Source: Marinimicrobium sp038419845 (lineage in GTDB: Bacteria > Pseudomonadota > Gammaproteobacteria > Pseudomonadales > Cellvibrionaceae). Taken from it: a DNA stretch of 64,000 nt. How positions within the stretch are numbered: position 1 is the stretch's first letter; each line of letters opens with the position of its first letter. Below are positions 26,865 through 36,566 of the stretch, in pieces. A program made the position numbers and the translations under genes. A model generated the notes under the pieces. The model did no database searches and was not told the origin of the DNA. It saw nothing but the letters and a program-made list of their open reading frames with translations. The stretch covers positions 62,001 to 126,000 of the forward strand of contig NZ_JBCAQT010000002.1 of the NCBI RefSeq assembly GCF_038419845.1. Direction: 5' to 3'.

Positions 26865-29483
26865 TCACTCGCTGGCGTTGCGCACGGTTTCGAGGTTTTT
26901 CTGGATCTCTTCAACCTCGGGCGCTAGCTCGGCGGCGCGCTCCAATTGCTCCAGAGCGGCCTCATCGTCGCCCTGCAGATGCAACAGCCAGCCATAGGTA
27001 TCCACAATGGCGGCAGAGTCGGGTTGCAGCTGGGCCGCTCTCTCGGCCAGTGCCGCAGCGCGTGGCAACTCTTTGTCTTTGAGCAGCCACGCCAGGTTGT
27101 TCATGGCCAAGGGATCGTTCGGGTTTTGCTCCAGAAGCTGCTCATAGGCGACTATCGCCCCGGCCTCGTCACCCTGGCGCTGATACTCCTGTGCCATGAA
27201 CAGCAGCCGGCGGCGGCTCTCGGGCGCCACGTCTTCCCATTGCTGTAAAATTTTGCCAACAGCCTCCGGGTCCTGTTCCCGGGCCAGACCCACCAGCATC
27301 GACGCCAGCTGGTCGTCCGGCTTCGCCTCCCAGGCATCGCGCAGCTGCTGATAAGCCGCCTCATTGCCTTTTTCGGCCTGGGTCGCGCGCGCCTGCATCA
27401 ACGTGATGTCCGCATCCTCGGGGTGGCGCTCCTTCAGGTCATCCAGAAGCAGGTTGGCCTGCTCGTAGCGCTCCTCTGCCAGTTCCAGGCGGACCAGGTC
27501 CAGGTTGAGAGTCTTGCTGTTGGGGAAGCTCTCCAGCGCTTTGGAGAGGAGCGCCCGGGCTTCATCGTAGTTTTCTTCACTGGCCAGCTGCCGGGCACGG
27601 TCCCGGTAAACCAAAGCCGTCACTTGTTCAACATAGTTGTTGCGCTCGCCTTTGTAGCGGGACATCAGGTTGGCGGCGCGCTCCAGGTCACCATTATCGC
27701 GATGCAGCATGGCGCGCAATGCGGTGGTATTGGGTTTGAGCGCCTCGTTACGGTTGGCGAGGTCGCGCAACCAGGCCTGTGGGTCCATCTCCAGCTCACT
27801 GTTGGCAATGATGCCGACGCCCGCCCTCAGGGCCTGGTCATTGGCAGGCTCAAGCGCCAACAGGCGCTCCAGCGACTCCAATGCCTCGCGCGACTGGCCC
27901 TGCTCCTGATACATCTGGGTGAGCACGCTATGAGCGCGGGCATAGTTGGGGTCGCTCTGGATCAGGGCGCGAAGCTGGCGAACGGCCCGTTCCTGATTGC
28001 CGCTGCGGAACAGGTACTGACTCTCAAACAGCTCGGTCTCCCGCGCCTTGGGGGCGGCTTCTTTCAGAGTGGCGACCGCTTCGGCCATTTCATCCAGCTC
28101 CCCCTGGGCCAGCAGCTGGTTCATATAGACGTTGGTCACATCCCAGTCGGCCGGCTGATAGTTGAAGGCGCTGCGCAACTGGGCCATGGCCTGCTGAGGC
28201 TCTTCGCGGCGCAGATGGTAACGGGCCAGGGCCAGCCGGACGCCGCCCAGGTGAGGGTCTTGTGCCAGCGCCTTTTGCAGACTGAGGTAGCCATCCTGCT
28301 CATAGCCGGGGACATTCAGCGCCAGCATACCGTAAAGCGAATTTAACACCGGCTCGTCCGGGCGGGCCTTCAGTGATCGCTCCAGTGTCTGCAAGGCCAG
28401 CTCGGCGTTGCCGCTCTGGGCCTGAGCCATCGCAGTGGCGCGAATCAGCTCCGTATTGGCCGTTTCGACATCGACACTCTCTGACAGCAACGGCTCAGCC
28501 TCATTGAGATTGCCCTGACGCAGGTTGACCATACCCAATAACAAGGCGGCACGCTGGCTGTCCGGGTTTTCCTCCAACAGCTCCTGCAGCAGGCTTTCTG
28601 CCTTTTCCAGTTCCCCGGCGCCTGCCGCTGACACAGCCTCGCGCAGCTGTTGCTGGGCCTCAATGGTGTCCGGAGACTCTTCTGCCAGAACCTTGCTGTA
28701 CACCAGCGCCTCAGAAGTGCGCCCCTGGGCGGTAAGCGTTTCGGATAAAAGCTCGAGAATTGCGGCCCGGTCGGGCAGCATGATGTCGGCCTCGGGAGTA
28801 TGGATCAGTGCCTGAGACAGGTAATTCTCGGCCTGCTCCAGGTCGTTGGTCTGCAGCGCGACGACGGCACTAAGCTGGAGAACCTCATCATCTTCGGGAT
28901 GCTCGGAGCGCAAGGTCGCCAACAACTCCCGCGCCGCATCGGCTTGTCCCCGGAACATATGGTTTTCAACCAGCCGTAACCGGATTTCCCGATCGTCCGG
29001 GTATTGTTCAAGCAACGCCCGGTAGGCTTCTTCACTCTGCTCCAGATTGCCCCGGATACGAGCCACATCGGCGCGATAGAGTGCCGCCAACCGCTCCTGT
29101 TCGGGATTCTGCGGCTCAAAGCCCTCAAGCGTTTCTTCCGCTGAGAGGAACTTGCCCTGAAGCAGGTAGGCCTCGGCGAGTGTCAGTGCCACTTCTTGAG
29201 GGTGTTCGTCCGCATAGTCTTCCAGCAGTGAGGAGGCCCGCCGGGCGGCACCGAGCTCGATATACATCTCGGCCAGCACCAGGGGGTACTGAACCTCTTG
29301 TGGTGCGGCATTCATGGCGTTGGTGATTTCGATCATCGCGGCCCGATATTGACCCTGGGTCTGATAGGCTTCGGCGCGATTGAGGTAGTCTTCGGCTTTC
29401 TGGCTGGATTCTTCTTTGCTGCAGCCAGTAACGGCGGCGACAAGAAGAACGGTCAGGAGGCAACGAGAGAGCTGAGTATGCAT
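26865..29483 (-). CDS. prsT: PEP-CTERM system TPR-repeat lipoprotein PrsT
   Basis: An 872-residue lipoprotein: the signal peptide ends in the lipobox AVTGC (C21), followed by about 20 tetratricopeptide repeats that fill the protein (recurring A-L-Y-P and LGM-N-A-G-P patterns). Length, lipobox and location beside a PEP-CTERM gene and exosortase match PrsT, the large TPR lipoprotein found only with exosortase A systems. It probably serves as a periplasmic or outer-membrane scaffold for exopolysaccharide export or PEP-CTERM handling; the exact role is not known. An AAGGGA ribosome site precedes the ATG. Confidence 0.92.
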   Translation of the reverse strand: MHTQLSRCLLTVLLVAAVTGCSKEESSQKAEDYLNRAEAYQTQGQYRAAMIEITNAMNAAPQEVQYPLVLAEMYIELGAARRASSLLEDYADEHPQEVALTLAEAYLLQGKFLSAEETLEGFEPQNPEQERLAALYRADVARIRGNLEQSEEAYRALLEQYPDDREIRLRLVENHMFRGQADAARELLATLRSEHPEDDEVLQLSAVVALQTNDLEQAENYLSQALIHTPEADIMLPDRAAILELLSETLTAQGRTSEALVYSKVLAEESPDTIEAQQQLREAVSAAGAGELEKAESLLQELLEENPDSQRAALLLGMVNLRQGNLNEAEPLLSESVDVETANTELIRATAMAQAQSGNAELALQTLERSLKARPDEPVLNSLYGMLALNVPGYEQDGYLSLQKALAQDPHLGGVRLALARYHLRREEPQQAMAQLRSAFNYQPADWDVTNVYMNQLLAQGELDEMAEAVATLKEAAPKARETELFESQYLFRSGNQERAVRQLRALIQSDPNYARAHSVLTQMYQEQGQSREALESLERLLALEPANDQALRAGVGIIANSELEMDPQAWLRDLANRNEALKPNTTALRAMLHRDNGDLERAANLMSRYKGERNNYVEQVTALVYRDRARQLASEENYDEARALLSKALESFPNSKTLNLDLVRLELAEERYEQANLLLDDLKERHPEDADITLMQARATQAEKGNEAAYQQLRDAWEAKPDDQLASMLVGLAREQDPEAVGKILQQWEDVAPESRRRLLFMAQEYQRQGDEAGAIVAYEQLLEQNPNDPLAMNNLAWLLKDKELPRAAALAERAAQLQPDSAAIVDTYGWLLHLQGDDEAALEQLERAAELAPEVEEIQKNLETVRNASE

Positions 29484-29633
29484 GGTGGTCCCTTCAGCTG
29501 GTTGGCCTTATTATCAGGCAGTTCTGAAGGAAGTATACGCCGCGAGGACGGGGGTTGAAACATGCCGGGAAATTTGACAGAAAGCGCCGGATAGGCAGGC
29601 CCAGCGCTCGATAAAATGGCCTTATTGGTGGCC

Positions 29634-30284
29634 TTACTGGAGAGGGCTGATGCTGACGAATTCGCTGTACAAGCCATTAGTGTCATAGGCGGCGACTGAA
29701 AACTCGTACTCGCCCTCTTCGAGCCCCTCCAGTTGATATTCAACCTCCCATTCACCGTCCAGCACGACAGACTCGGCCTCTTGCGCGCCGACCTGACGAT
29801 AGCGGACTTCGTAGCCACCGATTTCTCCGTCCCGGATGAGGTCACCATTTTCGCGATAATCGGGACGGTACCACTCCAGGGTCACCGAGCCGTCTTCAAC
29901 CGTTACGGACTCTTCAGAGTCAGCCACTGAATCATCGCTTGTCGTTGTCTCGTCGCCCCCGGAATCCGGCTCTGACGAGCTGGAGGAGGAATCATCGGTC
30001 GTCGGGTCGGACTCCATCTTCTCATCATCTGAAGCGGTCTGCTCCGGCTCGTTGGTGTCAGTTTCGGGGGAAGAAGCCTGTTCTGACTCTTGCGGCTCGT
30101 TGGTGCTCTGACCACCAGCCTGATCGCCAGAGGGTGGCCTCTCCGAGAAAGGAACGGTGTCACCCAAACGGGAATTATCAGTGCCAGCTCCACCGCCGCC
30201 ACAAGCAGCCAGAAACAGGCTGGCCAGAGCGCAGAGGGTAACGGCCGAAGAGCGGCGAAAGATCTGTGGGGCGCGATTTGTCAT
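29634..30284 (-). CDS. Lipoprotein with acidic linker and fibronectin type III domain
   Basis: The 216-residue protein has a signal peptide ending at the lipobox FLAAC (C28), then a Gly patch, then a very Ser/Asp/Glu/Thr-rich linker (about 45-125), then a fibronectin type III-like domain (about 128-216: VTLEWYRPDY, YEVRYR, YEFSVAAYDTNGLYSEF). It looks like a surface lipoprotein that holds a beta-sandwich away from the membrane. No enzyme motif is seen. It lies between PrsT and the outer-membrane barrel gene, so it probably belongs to the same system; its role is unknown. Confidence 0.75.
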   Translation of the reverse strand: MTNRAPQIFRRSSAVTLCALASLFLAACGGGGAGTDNSRLGDTVPFSERPPSGDQAGGQSTNEPQESEQASSPETDTNEPEQTASDDEKMESDPTTDDSSSSSSEPDSGGDETTTSDDSVADSEESVTVEDGSVTLEWYRPDYRENGDLIRDGEIGGYEVRYRQVGAQEAESVVLDGEWEVEYQLEGLEEGEYEFSVAAYDTNGLYSEFVSISPLQ

Positions 30285-30758
30285 AGTCAGGTCTCGGTGC
30301 TAATTGGGCATTCGTGTCAAGAATTCCGTCATGTCGGTTTTCCTTACGAAGCTTTTTACCACCGGATTTTGACTTTTTCACTACTTTTAAAGGGTTTTTG
30401 TCGCTTTTGCGCGCCAGATCGCAGCTTTTGTGACGACCAGTTTTGTGGGAATGAAGGTGCTCTAAAATTTATGGTTATAAGCAGCTTTTTGCGGTCGACG
30501 AAACGGCAACAAGGGTAATCGAAGTTATGAGGATTTTCGAGACAGAAATGTCTCTAGTGTGCGCCACCGCACAGATTTTCTGCTTGGGCGCGAAAGCGAT
30601 ATCACAGGGGGGGCTCGGAAACAATTGAAACGGAGGGGAAGGATAGTGACAGACACAACAACTCCCAGTGGCGTCATTGGAGACGACACAGAGAGGTTTA
30701 TCGGGAGAAGCGGTCAGGCAAACAGAAAAAAGAGGGTAGAAGGAGCAAGAACGGCCAA
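30285..30758. other. Non-coding stretch, nothing recognised
   Basis: This 474-base gap separates the barrel gene (30759) from the fibronectin-type lipoprotein (30284), both on the minus strand, and must hold the lipoprotein promoter. I found no sigma-54 site, terminator hairpin, repeat or believable small gene. Open frames here lack ribosome sites and protein-like composition. Confidence 0.4.
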
Positions 30759-32108
30759 TCAGAAGCTGTAAGTCAGCCCCAGACCACCACGCAGCTCATC
30801 GTAACTGGGGGCGGGGCCGTCTGACTCGCGATCGCGCCAATTGGAGAAGACACTCAATTCCAGCCCCTGGACAAACCGGTAGTGATAGCTGACCCCCACC
30901 CGGTTGGAACGATAATCCTCTCGCGCCACGTCGGGGGCAAAGCTGTGGTTGCGACGATCCAGGGAGAAGCCCAGGCTCGCCTGCGAGGAGAGGCGGTAGT
31001 CATGGTTGATGCGTATGCCGGACTGCTGGCGATCTTCCGCTTCCACCCGGTAATCATCATCCTGGTAGTAAAACGAGACAGACAGGGAACAACGACCACA
31101 CACCACCTGGGTTTGCCAGGAAAGCTCGCCTGAGGTGCGCTCCAATTGGTCCAGACTGCCGGAGGAAGCGTCGCCGGGGTTGAAGCCTTCAAAGCTTTCT
31201 TCATTACCGCTACCGGCGGAATTATCGGTAATCCGCGTGCTGGCGTTGAAGTTCCATTGATGCGGCCCTGAATCATAACCGACGTTCAACTGATAGGCGG
31301 GGCTGGACAGCCCCTCGCCCAGCTCGGGCTTGCTCTCGTTGTACCCCAGCTGAATTCGGTAGTCGAGTTGCCGCAGCTGGGTACTGTAGGCCGCGTAGGC
31401 GGCGTTGTATTTGTAGTCGGCAAAGGGGGCCGCGTCGAAACTGACGTCGGACTGCTGAGCGCTCAGGTTAAATTGACTGGTCTGAGACAGCTCTCTCTCC
31501 CAGCTCAGACTGCCGCTGGTGCGCTCTGAGTCGCGCTGGGGGGTAAACCGATACCCGATATCGGCCCAGGTAGCGCGGAGAATGACCGTGTCGGCGCCGT
31601 CGGAGCGCCAACGGGCGCTGGGTGAAACGGTAAAAATGTCCCGTTCATCGTTGTTGCGCAGAAGATCCAGATCGTCCGGAGCGTTCAGCACCATTCGCCG
31701 ACTGTGACTGACCAGCAAATCCAGCGGTTGGTGGGGCTTGCCCAGCAGCAGACTGCTTTCGCCCTGAAGTTGACTTCGGTTCTCCTGGCTGTCTTTCTCG
31801 AAATAGGTCTCGCTGGCCTGATAGTTGGCGCTGACCTCCAACAGGCTGTTTTCGTAGGAGCCGCCGGTGCTCAGGCGCACTTCGTCCTGGCGCTCGGAGA
31901 GCGGGTCGGTTGCTGAGCGATTGGCGTTATCGGTGTATTCGCTCTGGAGCGAGACGCTGCTTTGCCACTCGCCATCGGCCCAGACAACGGTTGAGGGCGC
32001 CAGGCTGGCGACCAGCAGCACCATGGCCGAACAGGTTCCCGTCAGGGGCGTGGGGCGCGAACCACGAGCCCCCGGGTAATAGTTGGATGTGTTCATGAGC
32101 GGTTTCAT
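30759..32108 (-). CDS. Outer-membrane beta-barrel protein of the exosortase A exopolysaccharide locus
   Basis: A 449-residue exported protein with an N-terminal signal (cleavage near VVWADGEW) and then alternating short amphipathic strands with aromatic girdles (SVSLQSEYTDN, YRIQLGYNESKP, LGFSLDRRNHSF), ending in the aromatic residue of GLGLTYSF, as outer-membrane barrels do. This matches the PEP-CTERM-associated outer-membrane family (TIGR03016 type) next to Wzz/Wza genes. It may form the outer-membrane exit for the polysaccharide. It lies 20 bases after the P-loop gene and in its operon. An alternative start at 32096 exists. Confidence 0.85.
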   Translation of the reverse strand: MKPLMNTSNYYPGARGSRPTPLTGTCSAMVLLVASLAPSTVVWADGEWQSSVSLQSEYTDNANRSATDPLSERQDEVRLSTGGSYENSLLEVSANYQASETYFEKDSQENRSQLQGESSLLLGKPHQPLDLLVSHSRRMVLNAPDDLDLLRNNDERDIFTVSPSARWRSDGADTVILRATWADIGYRFTPQRDSERTSGSLSWERELSQTSQFNLSAQQSDVSFDAAPFADYKYNAAYAAYSTQLRQLDYRIQLGYNESKPELGEGLSSPAYQLNVGYDSGPHQWNFNASTRITDNSAGSGNEESFEGFNPGDASSGSLDQLERTSGELSWQTQVVCGRCSLSVSFYYQDDDYRVEAEDRQQSGIRINHDYRLSSQASLGFSLDRRNHSFAPDVAREDYRSNRVGVSYHYRFVQGLELSVFSNWRDRESDGPAPSYDELRGGLGLTYSF

Positions 32109-32128
32109 TCCTTCGCCCGCAAAGGCGT

Positions 32129-32944
32129 TTAGTGGTTGAAGATCAACCCCGAAAACTTGTCGCGACCCACCGCATCAATACCGGCCATGACATCCGAGCC
32201 GGTGGTTTTGCCAAAGGGGACGACCAACAGGGCGTGATCGCAGTACTGGGCCAGTATTCGGGCCTCAGTGGTGGACTGCACCGGTGGAGCATCCAGGACG
32301 ATAAAACGATCCGGGTAGCGGGTTTTGATTTCAGAAATCAGCACTTCCATGCGCTTGGAGTTGAAGAACTCCGCCGCCGAGTCACTGCCGGCACCGGAAG
32401 GGATGACCCTCAGGCGCTCGACCCCGGAGGGGTAGATGATGCGCTTGAGCGGCACCGTGTAATCCTGCAGGTACTGGGTGAGGCCATATTCAACAGGCGC
32501 CACCGTGTACGCCTCGGCACTGGAGTTGTAAGGGTTGCAGTCCACGTACAGGGCGGTTTTGTGCCGGTCGAGCGCGAAGGTGGCCGCCAGATTGAAGGCG
32601 GCGAAGGTGCCACCGCCCCCCTCGGTAATGGAGGCCACCAGGGCCACCACATTGTCGGACTTGCTCTTCTGCAACAATCGGATGCGCACTTCGCGAAAGG
32701 CGTTGAGCAGCTCGCGCTCACGCATGCCCGAGAAGATGACTTTTTTCTCGTACAGCTCTTCCTGAGTCCAGATGACCGGCGTGGCCATGCTCTTGATCTG
32801 CTCACGCTTGCGGTGCTCGGAAACAGCGTTTTTGATCAGCGGGTCTTGAGGCTGGTGCTCTTTCACGGTTTCCATCCTCTCGATAAAATTTCGCAGATTG
32901 ATGCCCGACTTTTTCGCTTCAGGGCCCTGATTCTCATCATTCAT
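32129..32944 (-). CDS. Tyrosine-autokinase-like P-loop protein lacking the Walker A lysine
   Basis: The 271-residue protein aligns by order of motifs with the CpsD/Wzc-C type ATPases that pair with Wzz proteins. The Walker A region reads SITEGGGGTFAAFNLA instead of the usual GEGKST-A-NLA, so the nucleotide-binding lysine is replaced by glycine. Walker A' is altered (YVDCNPYN). Walker B is kept (FIVLDAPP). The C-terminus ends without a tyrosine cluster. It probably regulates or scaffolds export with the chain-length protein (32963) rather than acting as a kinase. The gap to that gene is 18 bases. Confidence 0.8.
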   Translation of the reverse strand: MNDENQGPEAKKSGINLRNFIERMETVKEHQPQDPLIKNAVSEHRKREQIKSMATPVIWTQEELYEKKVIFSGMRERELLNAFREVRIRLLQKSKSDNVVALVASITEGGGGTFAAFNLAATFALDRHKTALYVDCNPYNSSAEAYTVAPVEYGLTQYLQDYTVPLKRIIYPSGVERLRVIPSGAGSDSAAEFFNSKRMEVLISEIKTRYPDRFIVLDAPPVQSTTEARILAQYCDHALLVVPFGKTTGSDVMAGIDAVGRDKFSGLIFNH

Positions 32945-32962
32945 AATGCGCTCCCCTGCGGG

Positions 32963-34477
32963 CTAATTTTTCACGTCGTACCAGGTGATTCCCAGCCCGA
33001 TGTAGGCGGCCATGGCCAGAATACAGAGCACCACGAGCGCCACCATGTCCTTGCGCATCAGGCGCTTACTCAGGGGCGTGTGGTAGTGCGGCAGGACACC
33101 GATGATGTCCACCCCTTCGGGCAACTGGCTCTGCAGACTACGGGCCGAGCGGATGTGGGGGTCGAGCAACACGAACACAATCAGTAGCCCCAGCGGTGCC
33201 AGGAAGCCCAGGAAGGGTCCGGCCGAGGCAAAATGCACATAGCGCAGACCGGTAGGCTCCAGCGGGAAGCGGGCCGGATCCTGGATTTTGTAACGCACCC
33301 CCTGGCCTTCGATATCCAGAGTCATGGACAGACGGGCGGACTCCTTGCGCTGCAACATCTCTTCATACACATCCCGGTTGACGTTCATATCCCGGGTGAG
33401 CTCCGACAGCTCCGCCTGGTTGGCCGCGACCCGCTCGGCGCGCTCGTACTCCTGCTCCAGCAGACGCTCCAGGGAGTCCATGCGCCGCCTCTGGGCTCTG
33501 AGCTCCACTTCGGCCGAAGACTTCTGCTTGCGCAGCTCTTCGTACAGGGGGTTTTCCACCGTTTCCGAGCGGCTGAAAGCATCGCCGGCGAACTCGAGTT
33601 GGGCGATTTCTTCGTCCACGTCCTGAATCTGCTGGCGCAGCGTGACCACATCCGGGTAGCTGTCCTGGTAGATCCGCCGCAGCTGTGCGAGCTGGGAGGT
33701 CAGCTGCTGACGACGGTCGCGCAGCTCATCTGCTTTGCCGCGCGAACGCTGATACTGGCTTTCCTGTTCCAGTTGCTGCTCTACCGAGACAAGCCGCGAT
33801 TCCGATTCCTCAATCTCCAGCTTCAGGCTCTCGATATCATTGCGCAGCTGATTGATGCGCGCGGTCACCTGCGCCTCGGTTCCGTCAGTGTTCTGGGCCC
33901 GGAAGTTCTTGAGCTTTTCTTCGGCCAATTCGAGCTGGCGCTTGTAGGACTCGACCTGGGCATCGATGAAGTTGAACGCGCCCACGCTCTCTTCCCGCTT
34001 GCGGCGGGCCGTATCCTGAATGAAAACGTTCACCACGGCATTCAGGATACTGAACGCCTGATCCGGGTCGGATGAACCATAGCTGACCCGAAAGTGATTC
34101 TTGCCCTCGGTGATGACATTCAGGCCACTGCGGATCTGCCGCACGGCGTTGCTCACCGCTTCATCGCCCGCGTTGCGCCCCACCAGGTCCGCCTGCTCGG
34201 CCGCTTGCTCCATGACCCGTCGGGTGTAGAGGGTCTCCTGCGCCTGAGTGGCCCGATCCACATCCGTCACCGAAGCGCGACCTTTGAGCAGGGGCTCGAT
34301 GATATTGCTTTCGTCGGCCTGCAGCAGGGCTTCGGTTCGGTAGGTGTTGGGCCAGAAGTAGCCAGCGGCCAGAATGGCGAAGGAGACTGCGATGAACAGC
34401 AGTACATACAACACCCGAAAGCGGATCGCCTCAAACTTAAGAGCGTTGAGAAGATCGGTTATAAAAGTTTTATCCAT
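32963..34477 (-). CDS. Wzz-type polysaccharide chain-length determinant
   Basis: The 504-residue inner-membrane protein has a first helix at about 23-43, a long periplasmic part with extended coiled coils (about 170-400, e.g. KRQLELAEEKLKNFRAQN) and C-terminal helices (about 418-440 and 478-498). This is the long Wzz / exosortase A chain-length determinant layout, without an attached kinase. It controls polymer length and bridges polymerase and export channel. It lies between the Wza-like lipoprotein (13 bases upstream) and the P-loop partner. Confidence 0.92.
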   Translation of the reverse strand: MDKTFITDLLNALKFEAIRFRVLYVLLFIAVSFAILAAGYFWPNTYRTEALLQADESNIIEPLLKGRASVTDVDRATQAQETLYTRRVMEQAAEQADLVGRNAGDEAVSNAVRQIRSGLNVITEGKNHFRVSYGSSDPDQAFSILNAVVNVFIQDTARRKREESVGAFNFIDAQVESYKRQLELAEEKLKNFRAQNTDGTEAQVTARINQLRNDIESLKLEIEESESRLVSVEQQLEQESQYQRSRGKADELRDRRQQLTSQLAQLRRIYQDSYPDVVTLRQQIQDVDEEIAQLEFAGDAFSRSETVENPLYEELRKQKSSAEVELRAQRRRMDSLERLLEQEYERAERVAANQAELSELTRDMNVNRDVYEEMLQRKESARLSMTLDIEGQGVRYKIQDPARFPLEPTGLRYVHFASAGPFLGFLAPLGLLIVFVLLDPHIRSARSLQSQLPEGVDIIGVLPHYHTPLSKRLMRKDMVALVVLCILAMAAYIGLGITWYDVKN

Positions 34478-34490
34478 AAATGAATCCGGT

Positions 34491-35108
34491 TTAAAACGCG
34501 CGCTCAGGCACAGTCACAATGTCGGAGGGCTGCAGTGGGTAATTGGTCTCCACTTTGCCCTTTTCGATCAGGTCATCAAGATGAATGGGGTAGACATTCA
34601 GCTCCCCCTCCACCTTGCGGTACAGCTTGGCCTTGTTGGCCGAGGCGAATTCGTTGGTCCCGCCCGCCATCAGCACCAGATCCAGCACCGTCATGCCCTC
34701 GCGATAAGCCACGGACTGGGGACTCTGCACCGCCCCGGTAATCCGCACCCGGCGCTGGAAGTCGGAGCTACTCGCGTTGGTCACGATGACCGTCACCTGG
34801 GGGCTGCGAATGTACTCGGTGAGCGCCTCGGTCAGGTTGGTCGACAGCTCCCGGGCCGTCAGCCCCGCCGCAGTGACATCGCCCACCAGCGGCAGCGAGA
34901 TTTTGCCATCGGGCCGCACCGGAACATCGCTGGAGAGCTCTTCGTTGCGCCAGACGTTGATACGCAGGGTATCCCCCACCCCGATCTGGTATTCATCCAG
35001 GACGCCCATGTTGGTCGGGGGTGGAGTAATGGGTTTGCTGGAGCAGCCTGCCAGCAGGACAAGTAAAGCCAGACCGATAAAACGGCCTTTTCCGAAAAGC
35101 CATGTCAT
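34491..35108 (-). CDS. Wza-like polysaccharide export lipoprotein
   Basis: From ATG 35108 the protein has 205 residues, with a lipobox VLLAGC (C22). It contains the Poly_export domain (DEYQIGVGDTLRINVWRNEEL, VRPDGKISLPLVGDV, about 42-110) and a SLBB domain (VRITGAVQSPQSVAYREG-TVLDLVLMAGG, about 130-195). It is short, as usual for exosortase A loci, and lacks the long Wza C-terminal helix, so the outer-membrane pore is probably supplied by another protein such as the barrel at 30759. A longer TTG start at 35135 is less likely. Confidence 0.92.
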   Translation of the reverse strand: MTWLFGKGRFIGLALLVLLAGCSSKPITPPPTNMGVLDEYQIGVGDTLRINVWRNEELSSDVPVRPDGKISLPLVGDVTAAGLTARELSTNLTEALTEYIRSPQVTVIVTNASSSDFQRRVRITGAVQSPQSVAYREGMTVLDLVLMAGGTNEFASANKAKLYRKVEGELNVYPIHLDDLIEKGKVETNYPLQPSDIVTVPERAF

Positions 35109-35147
35109 TCTATTCACGCCCTCTAACTCCTTCAATCCGGGGTGGTT

Positions 35148-36566
35148 TTAGTGTACCCCTTTACCCAGGAGTACAATTTCCACGGTTTGAATCATGATCA
35201 GCATATCCATCAGGAAGCTGTGATTCTTGGTGTAATACAGATCGTACTGTAACTTGTTCCTGGCGTCTTCTACCGAGGCGCCGTAGGGGTATTTTAGCTG
35301 GGCCCACCCCATCAGACCGGGCTTGACCTTGTGCCGGGTGTGATAGAAGGGGATCTGCTCGCCCAGATCGGCCACAAATTCCGGCCGCTCCGGCCGTGGC
35401 CCCACAAAACTCATCTCGCCTTTTAAGACATTGTACAACTGGGGCAGTTCGTCCAACCGGGTATTACGGATGAACGCGCCCACCCGGGTGACCCGGGCAT
35501 CATTTTTCTGGGCCCAGACCGCCTTGCCCTCTTTCTCGGCATCCTGGCGCATGCTGCGAAACTTGTAGATCCGGAAGCTCTTGCCGTTAAGGCCGGTCCG
35601 GTCCTGGTGATAAAACACCGGCCGGCCGCCGTCGAGGAAGACCGCCAGGGCGGTCAGCAACATGAACGGCCAGAGCAGCAACACGAACAGGCCCGCCAGC
35701 CCCAGATCAAACACCCGTTTGGCAATGTTGCGCCGCTTGGAGTATTTGAAGCCGTCGGAGAACAGCATCCAGCCCGGCTTGAGCAGGGTGATGTCGATCT
35801 TCCCCAGCTCGCGCTCGCAAAAACCCAGTGCATCACTGGTGGGCACGCCCACCAGCTTACAGTCAATCAGCTCGTCCAGGGGAAAAACTCCACCATCGCG
35901 CTGGCGCCGCTCATCGGGGGCCACCACGATTTCGGAAATAGTCTGGCTTTTGACAAACCGGACCCAATCGCTCGGCGTTGGCAACACCAGGCTTTGATCC
36001 ACCGCCACCGGCTCGGAGCCGCTGGGAATACAGCCTACCACCTGAACCCCCACCAGATCTTTCTCCGGCTCCAGGTTCTCCAGCAGTGTCTGGGCGCGCT
36101 GACCGGCCCCGTAGATCACAACCCGGCGCTTGAGCTCGGCGGTGTCGACCAGCATCATGAAGAACCAGCGCGAGATCAGCACCAGCACGGTGGAGAAGAG
36201 CACTCCCCAGAAAATCACGCCCTGGGCGAGCAGCTCACCCCCAAGGACCATGTTGAGCACAAACAGCGCCAGGCTGCCCAGCAGAAAAAAGCTCACCAGG
36301 GTGCGCAGGACCATGCTGGAGTAGCCTTCCCGCACCAGGGCGATATAGACCCCCATCGACAGGGTGCAGCAGCTGAGTACGACCGAAAACAGGGCCACGG
36401 ATGTCCATTGCTCGGGGGCCGAGACCCACTGGCTGGCGGATTCGCTCATCACCTTATGCCAGCGTTCGGCAAACCAGGCGGCCAGAGCCAGCAGACCCAG
36501 CTCAATAATACCCAGAAACAGATAGGGCAAATGGATGTAGTGTTTATTCAGCCTTATATATGACAA
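35148..36566 (-). CDS. Initiating sugar transferase (undecaprenyl-phosphate type) of the exosortase A locus
   Basis: A 472-residue protein with four N-terminal helices (about 15-140), a Rossmann-like middle (RRVVIYGAGQRAQTLLENL, about 145-250) and a C-terminal bacterial sugar transferase domain from about 279. The C-terminal domain shows KRVFDLGLAGLFVLLLWP, then FRIYKFRSMR, then TRLDELPQLYNVLKGEMSFVGPRPERPEF. It links the first sugar phosphate to undecaprenyl phosphate and so starts each repeat unit. The layout fits the TIGR03013-type transferase of PEP-CTERM loci. It is first in the minus-strand export operon. Confidence 0.93.
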   Translation of the reverse strand: MSYIRLNKHYIHLPYLFLGIIELGLLALAAWFAERWHKVMSESASQWVSAPEQWTSVALFSVVLSCCTLSMGVYIALVREGYSSMVLRTLVSFFLLGSLALFVLNMVLGGELLAQGVIFWGVLFSTVLVLISRWFFMMLVDTAELKRRVVIYGAGQRAQTLLENLEPEKDLVGVQVVGCIPSGSEPVAVDQSLVLPTPSDWVRFVKSQTISEIVVAPDERRQRDGGVFPLDELIDCKLVGVPTSDALGFCERELGKIDITLLKPGWMLFSDGFKYSKRRNIAKRVFDLGLAGLFVLLLWPFMLLTALAVFLDGGRPVFYHQDRTGLNGKSFRIYKFRSMRQDAEKEGKAVWAQKNDARVTRVGAFIRNTRLDELPQLYNVLKGEMSFVGPRPERPEFVADLGEQIPFYHTRHKVKPGLMGWAQLKYPYGASVEDARNKLQYDLYYTKNHSFLMDMLIMIQTVEIVLLGKGVH

